In this document: piece after piece, positions 16,973-25,472 of the stretch
Numbering within the stretch: the stretch's first letter is position 1
Layout: the number at the start of each line of letters is the position of its first letter
Assembly: GCF_900107305.1 (NCBI RefSeq)
Contig: NZ_FNPL01000006.1
Coordinates: forward strand, 1-64,000
Length of the DNA: 64,000 bases
Origin: Thermoactinomyces sp. DSM 45892
GTDB lineage: Bacteria; Bacillota; Bacilli; Thermoactinomycetales; Thermoactinomycetaceae
Direction: 5' to 3'
Program-made: the position numbers and the translations under genes
The notes under the pieces: model-generated
The model's database searches: none
What the model was told of the DNA's origin: nothing
Seen by the model: only the letters and a program-made list of their open reading frames with translations

Positions 16973-17710
16973 TTATAATATCTCTGTATTCTTTAGTAGG
17001 ATTACGGAAATATTATCTTTGCCACCCGCTTGAATGGCTTGCTGAATTAGCTCATCAGCTTTTTCTTCAATCGTTATCTCGCTTGATAAAACTAATCCAA
17101 TTTCGCGTTCGGCTACCATATCGGTTAATCCATCGGAACATAGAAGTAACATGTCATCTGGGTTCCATGGGGTGTGAATGAGATCCACCTCTACATCCTC
17201 AGCAGTGCCGATCGCTCTAACGACCATGTTTCGTTGAGGGTGATTCTTTGCTTCCTCTGTCGTGATTTGCCCATATTTTTGTAACAAATTCACGTATGTG
17301 TGATCTTCTGTTAGCTGATAGAGACCACCTTTATGTAACATGTAAGCCCGACTATCCCCTACATGTCCCAATACAACCTCACATGAATCCATAATACCCG
17401 CTATAACGGTAGTGCCCATTCCTTGATATTGCTCATTATTTTGAGATAAATAAAACACTTCGGCATTTGCTTTTCCAACCGCACTTAGTATGGAATTGGT
17501 CCGCTCTTCTGTGGAGTGGAAATTTTTACTTTGTAAGATGGATTCAATCACCTTGACTGTTGTCTGACTGGCAATTTCACCAGCTTGATGTCCACCCATA
17601 CCATCTGCCACAATTGCAAGTACTGACCCATCTTCACGGCGGACAAGAGCAGCACTATCCTCGTTTAAGTCACGCACGAGACCGACATTTGTTCGGTGTG
17701 CAATCTCCAT
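16973..17710 (-). CDS. prpC: PP2C-type protein phosphatase PrpC
   Basis: Manganese-dependent PP2C phosphatase of 245 residues that reverses PrkC phosphorylation. Metal-binding aspartates lie in VADGMGGHQAGE (Asp36) and in the C-terminal SDGLTDMV and GGKDNISVIL motifs; the N-terminal RTNVGLVRDLNEDS is also typical. ATG at 17710 follows AAAGGGG. It precedes prkC as in Bacillus. Upstream, 17711-17881 contains a minus-strand TATAAT (17855-17860) that could drive prpC-prkC, without a convincing -35. Confidence 0.96.
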   Translation of the reverse strand: MEIAHRTNVGLVRDLNEDSAALVRREDGSVLAIVADGMGGHQAGEIASQTTVKVIESILQSKNFHSTEERTNSILSAVGKANAEVFYLSQNNEQYQGMGTTVIAGIMDSCEVVLGHVGDSRAYMLHKGGLYQLTEDHTYVNLLQKYGQITTEEAKNHPQRNMVVRAIGTAEDVEVDLIHTPWNPDDMLLLCSDGLTDMVAEREIGLVLSSEITIEEKADELIQQAIQAGGKDNISVILLKNTEIL

Positions 17711-17881
17711 TGCGGCTTACCCCTTTCCCATCGGCATTCCTAAAATTCGTGAGAACCATATGTGAAGAAATACCTTTCATTTCTATCATTTTGAAAATGA
17801 AAGAAGAAGATAGGAGCTATATCTCCTCCTTCATTCAGGGTACTCTAACTCTATATTATATTGTAAACGATTTGGGCTTAG

Positions 17882-18934
17882 TTAGACTAATTTATTATGC
17901 TTAGCACGTAACTGTCCGCAAGCAGCATCTATATCGTGACCTTGCTCACGGCGAATCGTCGTATTGATTTTATATGAATCCAATACCTTTTTAAACTCGA
18001 AAATTTGGTTTCGGGAGGTTCTTGTAAAATCGCGCTCTGGTACATAATTAACAGGAATCAAGTTTACTAAGCAGTTCATTCCTTGTAATAATTTCCCTAG
18101 TTCATGTGCATGCTCCAATTGATCATTTTTCCCACCAATAAGGGCATATTCAAATGTGAGCCTGCGACCGGTCGTCCGTAGGTAGTACCAACAAGCATCC
18201 AACAATTCTGCCAACGGATGTCTGCGGTTAATCGGCATTAAGCTAGAGCGCAAGTCTTGATTCGGCGCATGTAGGGAGATGGCCAATCCTACTTGCCAAC
18301 CTTCATCCGCAAAACGATAAATATTCGGAACCACACCACTGGTCGATACTGTAATATGACGTTGCCCGATGTTAAGCCCTTTTGGCGAGTTGATAATCTT
18401 AACAAACTGGATCGTAGGCTCGTAGTTCTCAAACGGCTCACCCGATCCCATAATCACAACCGACTTCACTCGCTCTTCAGATTCATCTAGCGCTTTCTGA
18501 GCAGTCATTACTTGAGCAACAATCTCACCCGCGGTAAGGTTCCGTTTCAAACCTCCCAGAGTAGAGGCGCAAAATGTACAACCAATTCGACAACCGACTT
18601 GAGTCGTTACACAAACACTCACCCCATAATTATGGCGCATCACCACTGTTTCAATTGCGTGATCATCCACTAATCCAAATAAAAACTTAATCGTCCCATC
18701 TTGTGATTCTTGAGAAGTGATGATTTTTAATGGTTGTAACTCAAATGCATCTGCTAAACGATCACGGAGTTTCTTAGAAAGATTGCTCATCTCTTCAAAC
18801 GAATTCACTCGTTTTTCATATAACCAATCCATTACTTGTCCAGCGCGGAACTCTGGTTCACCATGCTCTTTCATCCAATCTTTCCAATCAGGTAAATCTA
18901 AATCATATGCAAATGGTTTCATAAACTTTTTCAC
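17882..18934 (-). CDS. rlmN: 23S rRNA (adenine2503-C2)/tRNA methyltransferase RlmN
   Basis: Radical-SAM methyltransferase of 350 residues that methylates C2 of A2503 in 23S rRNA and A37 of some tRNAs. The CxxxCxxC cluster ligands are Cys115, Cys119 and Cys122. The catalytic C-terminal cysteine is probably in the DIDAACGQL segment, and GSGEPFENY and SLHAPN are typical core motifs. It starts at GTG 18934 (18932-18934), six bases after GAGGAA. A minus-strand extended -10 TGATATAAT (18982-18990) lies about 50 bases upstream. In Bacillus rsmB lies just upstream; here the ger operon intervenes. Confidence 0.96.
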   Translation of the reverse strand: MKKFMKPFAYDLDLPDWKDWMKEHGEPEFRAGQVMDWLYEKRVNSFEEMSNLSKKLRDRLADAFELQPLKIITSQESQDGTIKFLFGLVDDHAIETVVMRHNYGVSVCVTTQVGCRIGCTFCASTLGGLKRNLTAGEIVAQVMTAQKALDESEERVKSVVIMGSGEPFENYEPTIQFVKIINSPKGLNIGQRHITVSTSGVVPNIYRFADEGWQVGLAISLHAPNQDLRSSLMPINRRHPLAELLDACWYYLRTTGRRLTFEYALIGGKNDQLEHAHELGKLLQGMNCLVNLIPVNYVPERDFTRTSRNQIFEFKKVLDSYKINTTIRREQGHDIDAACGQLRAKHNKLV

Positions 18935-18981
18935 CAGATCTTCCTCAATTTATCTTCATCATCCTTTAAAAAACTTTCCCT

Positions 18982-18990
18982 ATTATATCA
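18982..18990 (-). promoter_or_regulatory. Extended -10 promoter element of rlmN
   Basis: Minus strand reads TTGATATAAT, a TG-extended perfect -10 box. The -35 region is poor (around TTTCTT). The same stretch carries a TTTCCC/GGGAAA inverted repeat that may end the ger operon transcript. Confidence 0.5.
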
Positions 18991-19058
18991 ATCCATAACG
19001 GGAAAGAAAAGGAAATAACCCCCTTTTTCAGCCCTTCTTGTTTCGAATTTTTGACAAG

Positions 19059-20189
19059 TTAGTCTGAGCTAATTCCATACCGATGAATGGTTACATGATA
19101 CTTGGTTGTAATGGGGATGTTCGGATAATCCTCTTGCCAATTGATGCTATTGTAAAACTTCGGTTGATACGCTCGTACATACTCACCTAAATTAAAAATA
19201 TCTGCCTTTAACTCTTTTTGAGAACGATTAACCAAATCCTTCATCTGATTTTGATAGGTCGCTGATACTTGATTGCCAACATCTTCCAGAACTTCCGCTT
19301 TCGATAAATCATCTGTAGATGTTTTCTCTTGAATAAGTCCCGTCACTTCTATATTGATAACAACGGAACCATCTGGATTCACCTTAATTTTCCGATTGCT
19401 ACTGTATGGATGAAATGCAATCATACCATCCTTACGCTGTACGATGACCACATGCCCTTTTTGATTGGTTCTAACCTGAAGAACTCCCGCAACGTTTTGT
19501 CTTCCCTCTATAGCACCAACCATTTTCTCTCCTTTAAATACAGCGATTCCGTCCCACCTATACCCGCCTTCTATCGGCTCCATATAGTTCATAATAGGAA
19601 ATTGACAGCCCGGAAGCCCCATATCAATGAGAAGTTGTCCAAGTGTAATATCGGCATAAATACCATTTCTCGTTCCAGAACGTAACATTCCTCGTATATA
19701 ATTGATTGGAATCTCCTCAGATGGCACTTTCACATTGAGCGCATCTTTTGCTTTTCCCTTCACCACAATTGGATATAATTGGCGTCGAACTTCGGAAGTA
19801 CGTTTAACGGCATCCATAAAGCGTTCGATTCCCTTTTTAGCTTGATCTTCAGAGATCATAACAACCTGCATATTCCCGAAGAATAATGGATCATTAGAAG
19901 AGACAACAATTTGATGCATAGCTTCCGAATATGTCTTTCCAACCCCGGACAGTAGCTCAAAAGGCCCACTCGGCCCTTTCCCCCCTTCCGCTTGACCACC
20001 GCCTCCTCCTCCCACTACCTGATTTGGAATTGGAATTTGAACACTAATCTCCGCTGTATCATCATCCTCCGTACTATCAATGGCAATAGCCGATACATAT
20101 AACCGATCCTCTATCTCCCTTCGGTCCCAACAACCTGCCAAAAGAGGGAAGATCAACAAAAGAATTATAATCTTAGGAAGGTGTCGCAT
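19059..20189 (-). CDS. Spore germination lipoprotein, Ger(x)C family
   Basis: C subunit of a GerA-type germinant receptor. I place the start at ATG 20189 (MRHLPKIIIL, 377 residues), giving a signal peptide with lipobox LLAGC (lipidated Cys20) followed by WDRREIEDRLYVSAIAID, the family hallmark. A glycine-rich loop (VVGGGGGGQAEGGKGPSG) follows near residue 60. The C-terminal region has the family core with YSEAMHQIVVSSNDPLFFGNMQVV. It overlaps the end of gerB by 17 bases, so translation is coupled. It acts at the spore inner membrane with the A and B subunits. Confidence 0.95.
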   Translation of the reverse strand: MRHLPKIIILLLIFPLLAGCWDRREIEDRLYVSAIAIDSTEDDDTAEISVQIPIPNQVVGGGGGGQAEGGKGPSGPFELLSGVGKTYSEAMHQIVVSSNDPLFFGNMQVVMISEDQAKKGIERFMDAVKRTSEVRRQLYPIVVKGKAKDALNVKVPSEEIPINYIRGMLRSGTRNGIYADITLGQLLIDMGLPGCQFPIMNYMEPIEGGYRWDGIAVFKGEKMVGAIEGRQNVAGVLQVRTNQKGHVVIVQRKDGMIAFHPYSSNRKIKVNPDGSVVINIEVTGLIQEKTSTDDLSKAEVLEDVGNQVSATYQNQMKDLVNRSQKELKADIFNLGEYVRAYQPKFYNSINWQEDYPNIPITTKYHVTIHRYGISSD

Positions 20190-21393
20190 GATGATTCTCT
20201 GCCCCTTTCTGGTCTTTTTTCTTAGATGGGACTTTTTTACGACGAATGATCGCCAGTAAAAATAAAACAACTGGTACCACGATTGAAAAAACAAAGCCAA
20301 TATAGCTGTATTCTTGAAACTTGGTGAAGAAATCACTTATATTTTCCGAAACCATCGCTCCACCATAGAAAAAAGGAAGTAACGTCCAAGCCACATATTT
20401 GGTTTGTTCTTCTTTTACACGAAATGCTTCACAGATGGTGCGAACTAAAACAAACTGTAAATTCGTTATCGCAATAAAAGCAATCACGACCCAAATGGCT
20501 AGAACAAATGCCTCAATTCGCTCAATCACTAACAACTCAGGCCTTACCTCTTTGTAAAAATCGAGAGCCGACCATAGATTTTTAGATAACGCATCTACTC
20601 CGAATACAAGGTATTGGGCAATGATGGTACTGGAAAGTAAAATCATAGTAGTTAAGATGGCCTTAGCACTCACCTTAGCCGAATGTTCCACCTTTTGGCT
20701 GTAACCCATTATTAAAAACAACACTTCAAATCCAGAAAATCCTAGACCGTTTGATAATATCCCTTTACATAATCCCTTCCAATCACTTTGGAAGAGGGGA
20801 AGGATATGAACCCACTCCCCTTTTTTAAACACAACGTATAACTGTAATAAAAAAGGAAGTAAGATAATCGGAAATAAAAATTCATTTAACATTCCAATCA
20901 CTGCCGGACGAGAATAAGAAGCGAAGGTAGACGCCAGCAATAATGTCAGAATCGTAACTTCAATCGGCGTTTTCGGCAACAATGTAGTATTGGTCGCTTC
21001 ACTAAATAGCCGCACTTGAAACGAAATCTGATTCATCCAGTACAAAGCAAAACAAATAATAATGAGGCTAGCAATCCCCTTGCCAAGCCACTTCATCCGC
21101 TTCGTTTCAAAAATTTCCGGAATAAATTGTACAAAAGTTTGACCTGTAAATCGTTGACACAGCTTACTAACCATATAAACAAAGCCCATAAGTAGCAACC
21201 CTGATATCACGCTCAGCCAAACCCCATCCGGCCCTGCCTCCGCTGCTACAAAGCGAGGAAAGTTAAGTAAGGGCGCCCCAATAATAGAAAGTATAATCAA
21301 AACGTAAATCTGATAAGAAGAAAGACTGCCTTGATGATCCAGTTTCTTAGAGGCAGGAGACTGAGAAGATTGTGATGAGTTATTTGGTGTCAT
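20173..21393 (-). CDS. Spore germination receptor subunit B (GerAB/ArcD/ProY permease family)
   Basis: A polytopic inner spore membrane protein of about 406 residues with some ten spans, related to amino-acid permeases and implicated in germinant recognition. The N-terminal SYQIYVLIILSIIGAPLLNFP is the usual first helix. Start at ATG 21393 is preferred because GGGAGGG is nine bases upstream; the ATG at 21402 directly abuts that site. It overlaps gerA by 14 bases. The C-terminal tail is strongly basic (RRKKVPSKKKDQK). Confidence 0.95.
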   Translation of the reverse strand: MTPNNSSQSSQSPASKKLDHQGSLSSYQIYVLIILSIIGAPLLNFPRFVAAEAGPDGVWLSVISGLLLMGFVYMVSKLCQRFTGQTFVQFIPEIFETKRMKWLGKGIASLIIICFALYWMNQISFQVRLFSEATNTTLLPKTPIEVTILTLLLASTFASYSRPAVIGMLNEFLFPIILLPFLLQLYVVFKKGEWVHILPLFQSDWKGLCKGILSNGLGFSGFEVLFLIMGYSQKVEHSAKVSAKAILTTMILLSSTIIAQYLVFGVDALSKNLWSALDFYKEVRPELLVIERIEAFVLAIWVVIAFIAITNLQFVLVRTICEAFRVKEEQTKYVAWTLLPFFYGGAMVSENISDFFTKFQEYSYIGFVFSIVVPVVLFLLAIIRRKKVPSKKKDQKGAENHHATPS

Positions 21394-22990
21394 TGGATGC
21401 ATCCCTCCCTGTCTTCACTGCTTCTTCTGAGCTCTGGTTTTTCTGTCTATATCGATCTTGTGGCTGCAAGAAACTAGGACGAGTATTCATATACTTCCAC
21501 GGAACCCGTACTAAAGTATCTCTGATTGCCCCACGACGAAACGGAGCGAATGGAGTCATATAAGGTACACCAAACGAGCGGATCTGAACCATATGAAGAA
21601 CCATCAGCATAAGAGAAATCATGATCCCAAACAGCCCTAATATGGAAGCAGCAATCATGAGTGGAAATCTCAGCAAACGAATACTAATCGCCGCATTGTA
21701 ACTAGGATTGGCATACGAACTAATCGTAGTCATCCCAACCACAATTACGATCGCCGGCGAAACGAGACCTGCTTGTACGGCTGAAGTACCGATTACCAAG
21801 CCCCCTACGATGCCGATCGTGGGGCCAATCGGTCCCGGCAAACGAATACTTGCCTCCCTGAGCACCTCTATACTCCCTTCCATCACCAGTGCCTCGACAA
21901 TAGACGGAAAAGGAACCGATGCCCTTCCTGCGGCCATCGCAATCGATAATTGATCTGGGATCAGCTCCGGATGAAATGAGACAAAGGCGATATAAAAAGC
22001 AGGCAATAACAAGGCAATGGCAAAACTACATAAACGGATCAGTCTTAAAAAACTCGAGATAAGGTAACGCTCGTAATAATCCTCAGGACTATTGTAGAAT
22101 TGAGTAAAAACAGCTGGAGCAATCAAAGCATGTGGGGATCCATCTACCAATATCGCAATCCTTCCCTCTAGTAGATGTGCCACTACCGAATCCGGGCGCT
22201 CTGTGTTTTGGATTTGTGGAAACGGTGTCCATGTTTGATCCTGCAAAAATTCCTCCAGATACCCTGTTTCTAAAATCCCATCAATCTTGATATCCTTTAA
22301 CCTATTTCTAGCCGTCTCCACGATCTGTTCGTTCGTTAATCCCTCTACATATAGAAGAGAAACAGCCGTTTGTGTCCTCTCCCCAATCACAAAAGATTGA
22401 ATCCGAAGATCGGGATCTTTAAACCGATGCCGAATCATAGCCAAGCTAAAAGTAGACGTTTCGCTTAAACCCTCACGCGGCCCCCGCACAACAGACTCCG
22501 CACGTGGTTCCCCGACACTTCGCGTAGTCCAACCCTTTGTACCAATAACGAGAGCCCTGGTCGTCCCTTCCAATAAGAAGATCGTATCACCACTTAAAAC
22601 CCCGTTGATGACATCCTTCATCTTCGTGATTTCCTTGACCTCTCCCGCTTCGATCAACTTCTGGACAACGTTTTTCCATATATCCGTTTGATCTTTAATC
22701 TCCTCTTGCATCAACGGCCTTAAAATATAATTATGAGTAATATCCTTATTCACCATTTCATCGATATAAATAACCGCACCCTTCAAATGATCTGGTGTTT
22801 TCATCGCAAACGTCCGCGTTATAATATCTGTCGAGTTTCCAAATACATTCTTTAGAAAATCCAGATTCTCATCCAGATCATCCGAAATACCCTTATTTTC
22901 AGATCGTTCTTCTACTTTCTTTTTACTATGTTGCTCTAATATTTTCTTCCGTTTCTGATCACGTAGAAAACGCAACTGTCTCATTTTCAT
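21380..22990 (-). CDS. Spore germination receptor subunit A (GerA family)
   Basis: A subunit of the germinant receptor. It has an N-terminal hydrophilic region (LDENLDFLKNVFGNSTDI, the typical beginning of the GerA domain), the segment EGRIAILVDGSPHALIAPAVF, and four or five membrane spans in the C-terminal half, including PIGPTIGIVGGLVIGTSAV. I place the start at ATG 22990 (536 residues) with GGCGGTG upstream; the frame is open to 23080 and ATG 22984 is also possible. It is first of gerA-gerB-gerC, an operon expected to be forespore-specific (sigma-G). No clear sigma-G promoter was identified upstream. The ligand cannot be predicted. Confidence 0.94.
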   Translation of the reverse strand: MKMRQLRFLRDQKRKKILEQHSKKKVEERSENKGISDDLDENLDFLKNVFGNSTDIITRTFAMKTPDHLKGAVIYIDEMVNKDITHNYILRPLMQEEIKDQTDIWKNVVQKLIEAGEVKEITKMKDVINGVLSGDTIFLLEGTTRALVIGTKGWTTRSVGEPRAESVVRGPREGLSETSTFSLAMIRHRFKDPDLRIQSFVIGERTQTAVSLLYVEGLTNEQIVETARNRLKDIKIDGILETGYLEEFLQDQTWTPFPQIQNTERPDSVVAHLLEGRIAILVDGSPHALIAPAVFTQFYNSPEDYYERYLISSFLRLIRLCSFAIALLLPAFYIAFVSFHPELIPDQLSIAMAAGRASVPFPSIVEALVMEGSIEVLREASIRLPGPIGPTIGIVGGLVIGTSAVQAGLVSPAIVIVVGMTTISSYANPSYNAAISIRLLRFPLMIAASILGLFGIMISLMLMVLHMVQIRSFGVPYMTPFAPFRRGAIRDTLVRVPWKYMNTRPSFLQPQDRYRQKNQSSEEAVKTGRDASNDTK

Positions 22991-23233
22991 ATACATCACC
23001 GCCACAAGATTATGATGTGCGTGATGCATAGAAAGCATACACAATGTGCCAAGTTTGAGTCGCTCATTGTCCATTCGCATATTCTTACTCTCATTTTATT
23101 TATGGTATTTTTGTTGTTTTGTTCATTTTTCTTAATGAAAATGTTATTGTTATAAAAATAAATGACGAAGGAGGAATAATCGCAATTTTTATAGTATGTT
23201 GGTCCTTATATAAAAGGAAGAGGGGAAAATAAA

Positions 23234-24436
23234 ATGAAGCATATAAAGCATTGGTACTCTTTGTTACTGGTTGTAGTTCTTGTTTCATCTCTATCATTGT
23301 CAAGCTCTCTTGCTGTACAAGCTGCTCCTAATAAACCAAGTACAACTGAAAATGAAAAACTCATTGTCAAATTTAAAAAAGGGGTCTCTTCAGAACAAAA
23401 AAATGCGCTTTATCAACAGAAAAATGCAAAAGTAATCTCCCGTAATTCACAAATTGGCTTTGAGGTCATTCAGGTACAAGGTCAATCCGTACAAGAGGCC
23501 CTGCAAGAATATCGTAAAATGCCAAATGTAGAGTATGCAGAGACAAGTAAAGTCTCTCAAGCAGTATGGACTCCAAACGATCATTACTACTCTTCAAACC
23601 AAAGTGCTCCCTTGCAAAAAATGCAGATTCCAGAGGCATGGGATATTACCCGCGGAAGCAATGATACTGTAGTAGCAGTTGTCGATTCAGGTGTTCAAGG
23701 CAATCATCCTGATCTAAAGGGAAAAGTCATCCCGGGTTACGATTTTGTACAAAATGATAATGATCCAAGCAATGATGAACTGGGACACGGTACGCATATA
23801 GCAGGAACCATCGCTGCCCAAACCAATAACGGTATTGGAGTGGCTGGAGTCGCTCCAAATGTAAAAGTACTCTCCGTTCGTGTACTAGATCGGAATGGAT
23901 ATTCATATAGCGAAGTCATTGCAAATGGAATTACGTATGCCGTTGATCATGGTGCAAAAGTCATCAATCTAAGCATCGCGATGTCTATCCCTGCCGAAGT
24001 ATTAGAAGATGCAGTTAATTATGCTTGGAACAAGGGTGTCGTGGTAGTAGCAGGGGCAGGAAATTCGACTACTTCCGAGCCTTATTATCCAGCAGCCTAC
24101 CCTAATGCGATCTCTGTAGCGGCTACGGATTCAGACGATGCAAAATGGAGCCGCTCCAACTATGGAACCACAGTAGATGTCGCCGCACCCGGGGTTGGCA
24201 TCATGTCGACCGTTCCAACCAACTGGGACCCTGAAGATCCATATACCGTTAAAGAGGGGACCTCGATGGCTACCGCTAATGTATCGGGAGTAGCCGCACT
24301 CCTAGCCTCACAGGGCCTCACAAACAAACAAATTCGCTCCGCACTTGAAGAAAGCGCAGATAAAATCCCCGGTACAGGAGAATATTGGAAATTCGGAAGA
24401 GTAAATGCTTACAAAGCTCTACTTCATTTTCGTTAA
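23234..24436 (+). CDS. Secreted thermitase-like subtilisin (S8) with altered Ser-motif
   Basis: A 400-residue preproenzyme: signal peptide 1-30 (ending VQAA), I9-type propeptide about 40-108, and mature protease about 111-400, near thermitase size. Catalytic residues are Asp151 (VVDSGV), His185 (GHGTHIAGT), oxyanion Asn277 (GAGN) and Ser344 (GTSMA). HPDLKGKV and YPAAYPNAISVAATD are very like thermitase of Thermoactinomyces. The motif after the serine is GTSMATANVSG, so the almost invariant Pro-His (subtilisin P225, H226) is Ala348-Asn349. A strong AGGAAGAGGGG ribosome binding site precedes ATG. It stands alone, divergent from the ger operon, with a hairpin after it. Confidence 0.96.
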   Translation: MKHIKHWYSLLLVVVLVSSLSLSSSLAVQAAPNKPSTTENEKLIVKFKKGVSSEQKNALYQQKNAKVISRNSQIGFEVIQVQGQSVQEALQEYRKMPNVEYAETSKVSQAVWTPNDHYYSSNQSAPLQKMQIPEAWDITRGSNDTVVAVVDSGVQGNHPDLKGKVIPGYDFVQNDNDPSNDELGHGTHIAGTIAAQTNNGIGVAGVAPNVKVLSVRVLDRNGYSYSEVIANGITYAVDHGAKVINLSIAMSIPAEVLEDAVNYAWNKGVVVVAGAGNSTTSEPYYPAAYPNAISVAATDSDDAKWSRSNYGTTVDVAAPGVGIMSTVPTNWDPEDPYTVKEGTSMATANVSGVAALLASQGLTNKQIRSALEESADKIPGTGEYWKFGRVNAYKALLHFR

Positions 24437-24443
24437 GTAAAAA

Positions 24444-24478
24444 ATAGCTTGAGAATCTGTCGTAGATTCTCAAGCTAT
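24444..24478 (+). terminator. Hairpin terminator after the thermitase-like gene
   Basis: Perfect 15-bp stem ATAGCTTGAGAATCT (24444-24458) and AGATTCTCAAGCTAT (24464-24478), loop GTCGT. The U-run is poor (CCTTCTGG). The core AGCTTGAGAA also occurs in the terminator of the next gene. Confidence 0.75.
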
Positions 24479-24527
24479 CCTTCTGGATAACAAGCTGGAA
24501 TTACCTTGGAAAGTAGGAGAGGCTGCT

Positions 24528-25352
24528 GTGAGAATTGTGTCAATCTGTCCTAGTAACACAGAAATCATCCATTACTTAGGGGCAAAAGATCTTCTAGTCG
24601 GAGTAGATGACTTTTCCGATTTCCCCCCTGATTATGTTGATCTACCTCGTTTAGGTCCTGATTTATCGATTCGCATTGACTTGGTCGAAAAATTACAACC
24701 AGATCTCGTCATCGCTTCCTTAAGTGTTCCTGGAATGGAGAAGAATATTAAGCAGCTTGAAGAAAGAGGAATTCCTCATATAACACTCAACCCAAAATCT
24801 TGGAATGATATTCTTGAAGATGTCTTACTTGTGGGATCATATATAGGACGATTACCAGAAGCTGAAAAGCTGGTTACTCATTTGAACCAAACCGTAGAAA
24901 CGATCCGCTCACACATGTCCCCATTCCAGTCCATTCCCCAGATTTATTGGGAGTGGTGGCCCAAGCCAGTATTTACACCCGGGCAAGGAAATTGGTTAAC
25001 CGAAGTATGCGAACTAGTAGGAGCATACAATATATTTGCCGATTATTCGCAAGAAAGTGTTCAAACAAACTGGCTCGAGGTGGCAAAACGTAATCCAGAC
25101 CTCGTAATGGTTATATGGACAGGGATCGAGAAACATCGAATCAAGAAAGATATGTTTACAACTAGGCCCGATTGGCAAAATACCCCTCTAACCAACCCTA
25201 ATCTCATTCATATCTGCGAAGAAGGCTGGTTTTGTCGACCCTCTCCTCGCTTATTAGTCGGAATCAAGCATTTAGCTCACTTACTAGCTCCCTCTCATTT
25301 CCGTCCAGCTAGGGAAGATTTATGGCAAGAACCACGGATTCAAGTCAAATAA
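24528..25352 (+). CDS. BtuF-like cobalamin/iron-type substrate-binding protein, no signal peptide
   Basis: A 274-residue periplasmic-binding-protein fold of the BtuF/helical-backbone group. It opens with RIVSICPSNTEIIHYLGAKDLLVGV, then LPRLGPDLSIRIDLVEKLQPDLVIAS, and shows the WEWWPKPVFTPGQGNWLTEV segment of proteins annotated as cobalamin-binding. There is no signal peptide or lipobox, so it should be cytoplasmic, unlike true BtuF; no ABC transporter genes are adjacent. It may handle a corrinoid in the cytoplasm, which is inference. It starts at GTG 24528, seven bases after AGGAGA. It is flanked by two hairpins that share a core sequence. Confidence 0.75.
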   Translation: MRIVSICPSNTEIIHYLGAKDLLVGVDDFSDFPPDYVDLPRLGPDLSIRIDLVEKLQPDLVIASLSVPGMEKNIKQLEERGIPHITLNPKSWNDILEDVLLVGSYIGRLPEAEKLVTHLNQTVETIRSHMSPFQSIPQIYWEWWPKPVFTPGQGNWLTEVCELVGAYNIFADYSQESVQTNWLEVAKRNPDLVMVIWTGIEKHRIKKDMFTTRPDWQNTPLTNPNLIHICEEGWFCRPSPRLLVGIKHLAHLLAPSHFRPAREDLWQEPRIQVK

Positions 25353-25380
25353 TCTCACTACCTACCACAGTGACTGGAAT

Positions 25381-25420
25381 AGAAAAAAGCTTGGGATTCC
25401 ACAGAGGGTTCTCAAGCTTT
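25381..25420. terminator. Bidirectional terminator between the BtuF-like gene and rsmB
   Basis: AGAAAAAAGCTTG (25381-25393) pairs with CAAGCTTTTTTCT (about 25412-25424), extended by imperfect pairs, with A- and T-runs on either side. Confidence 0.85.
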
Positions 25421-25472
25421 TTTCTATTTCAAGCCACTTTAGTAGTCAGCCACAGCCTTTAAAGAGTATTCA

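Noticed and set aside
23165-23233. Possible leader peptide: GAAGGAGG upstream of the thermitase-like gene
   Set aside because: The following frame has no ATG, GTG or TTG at a suitable spacing, so translation could not be supported.
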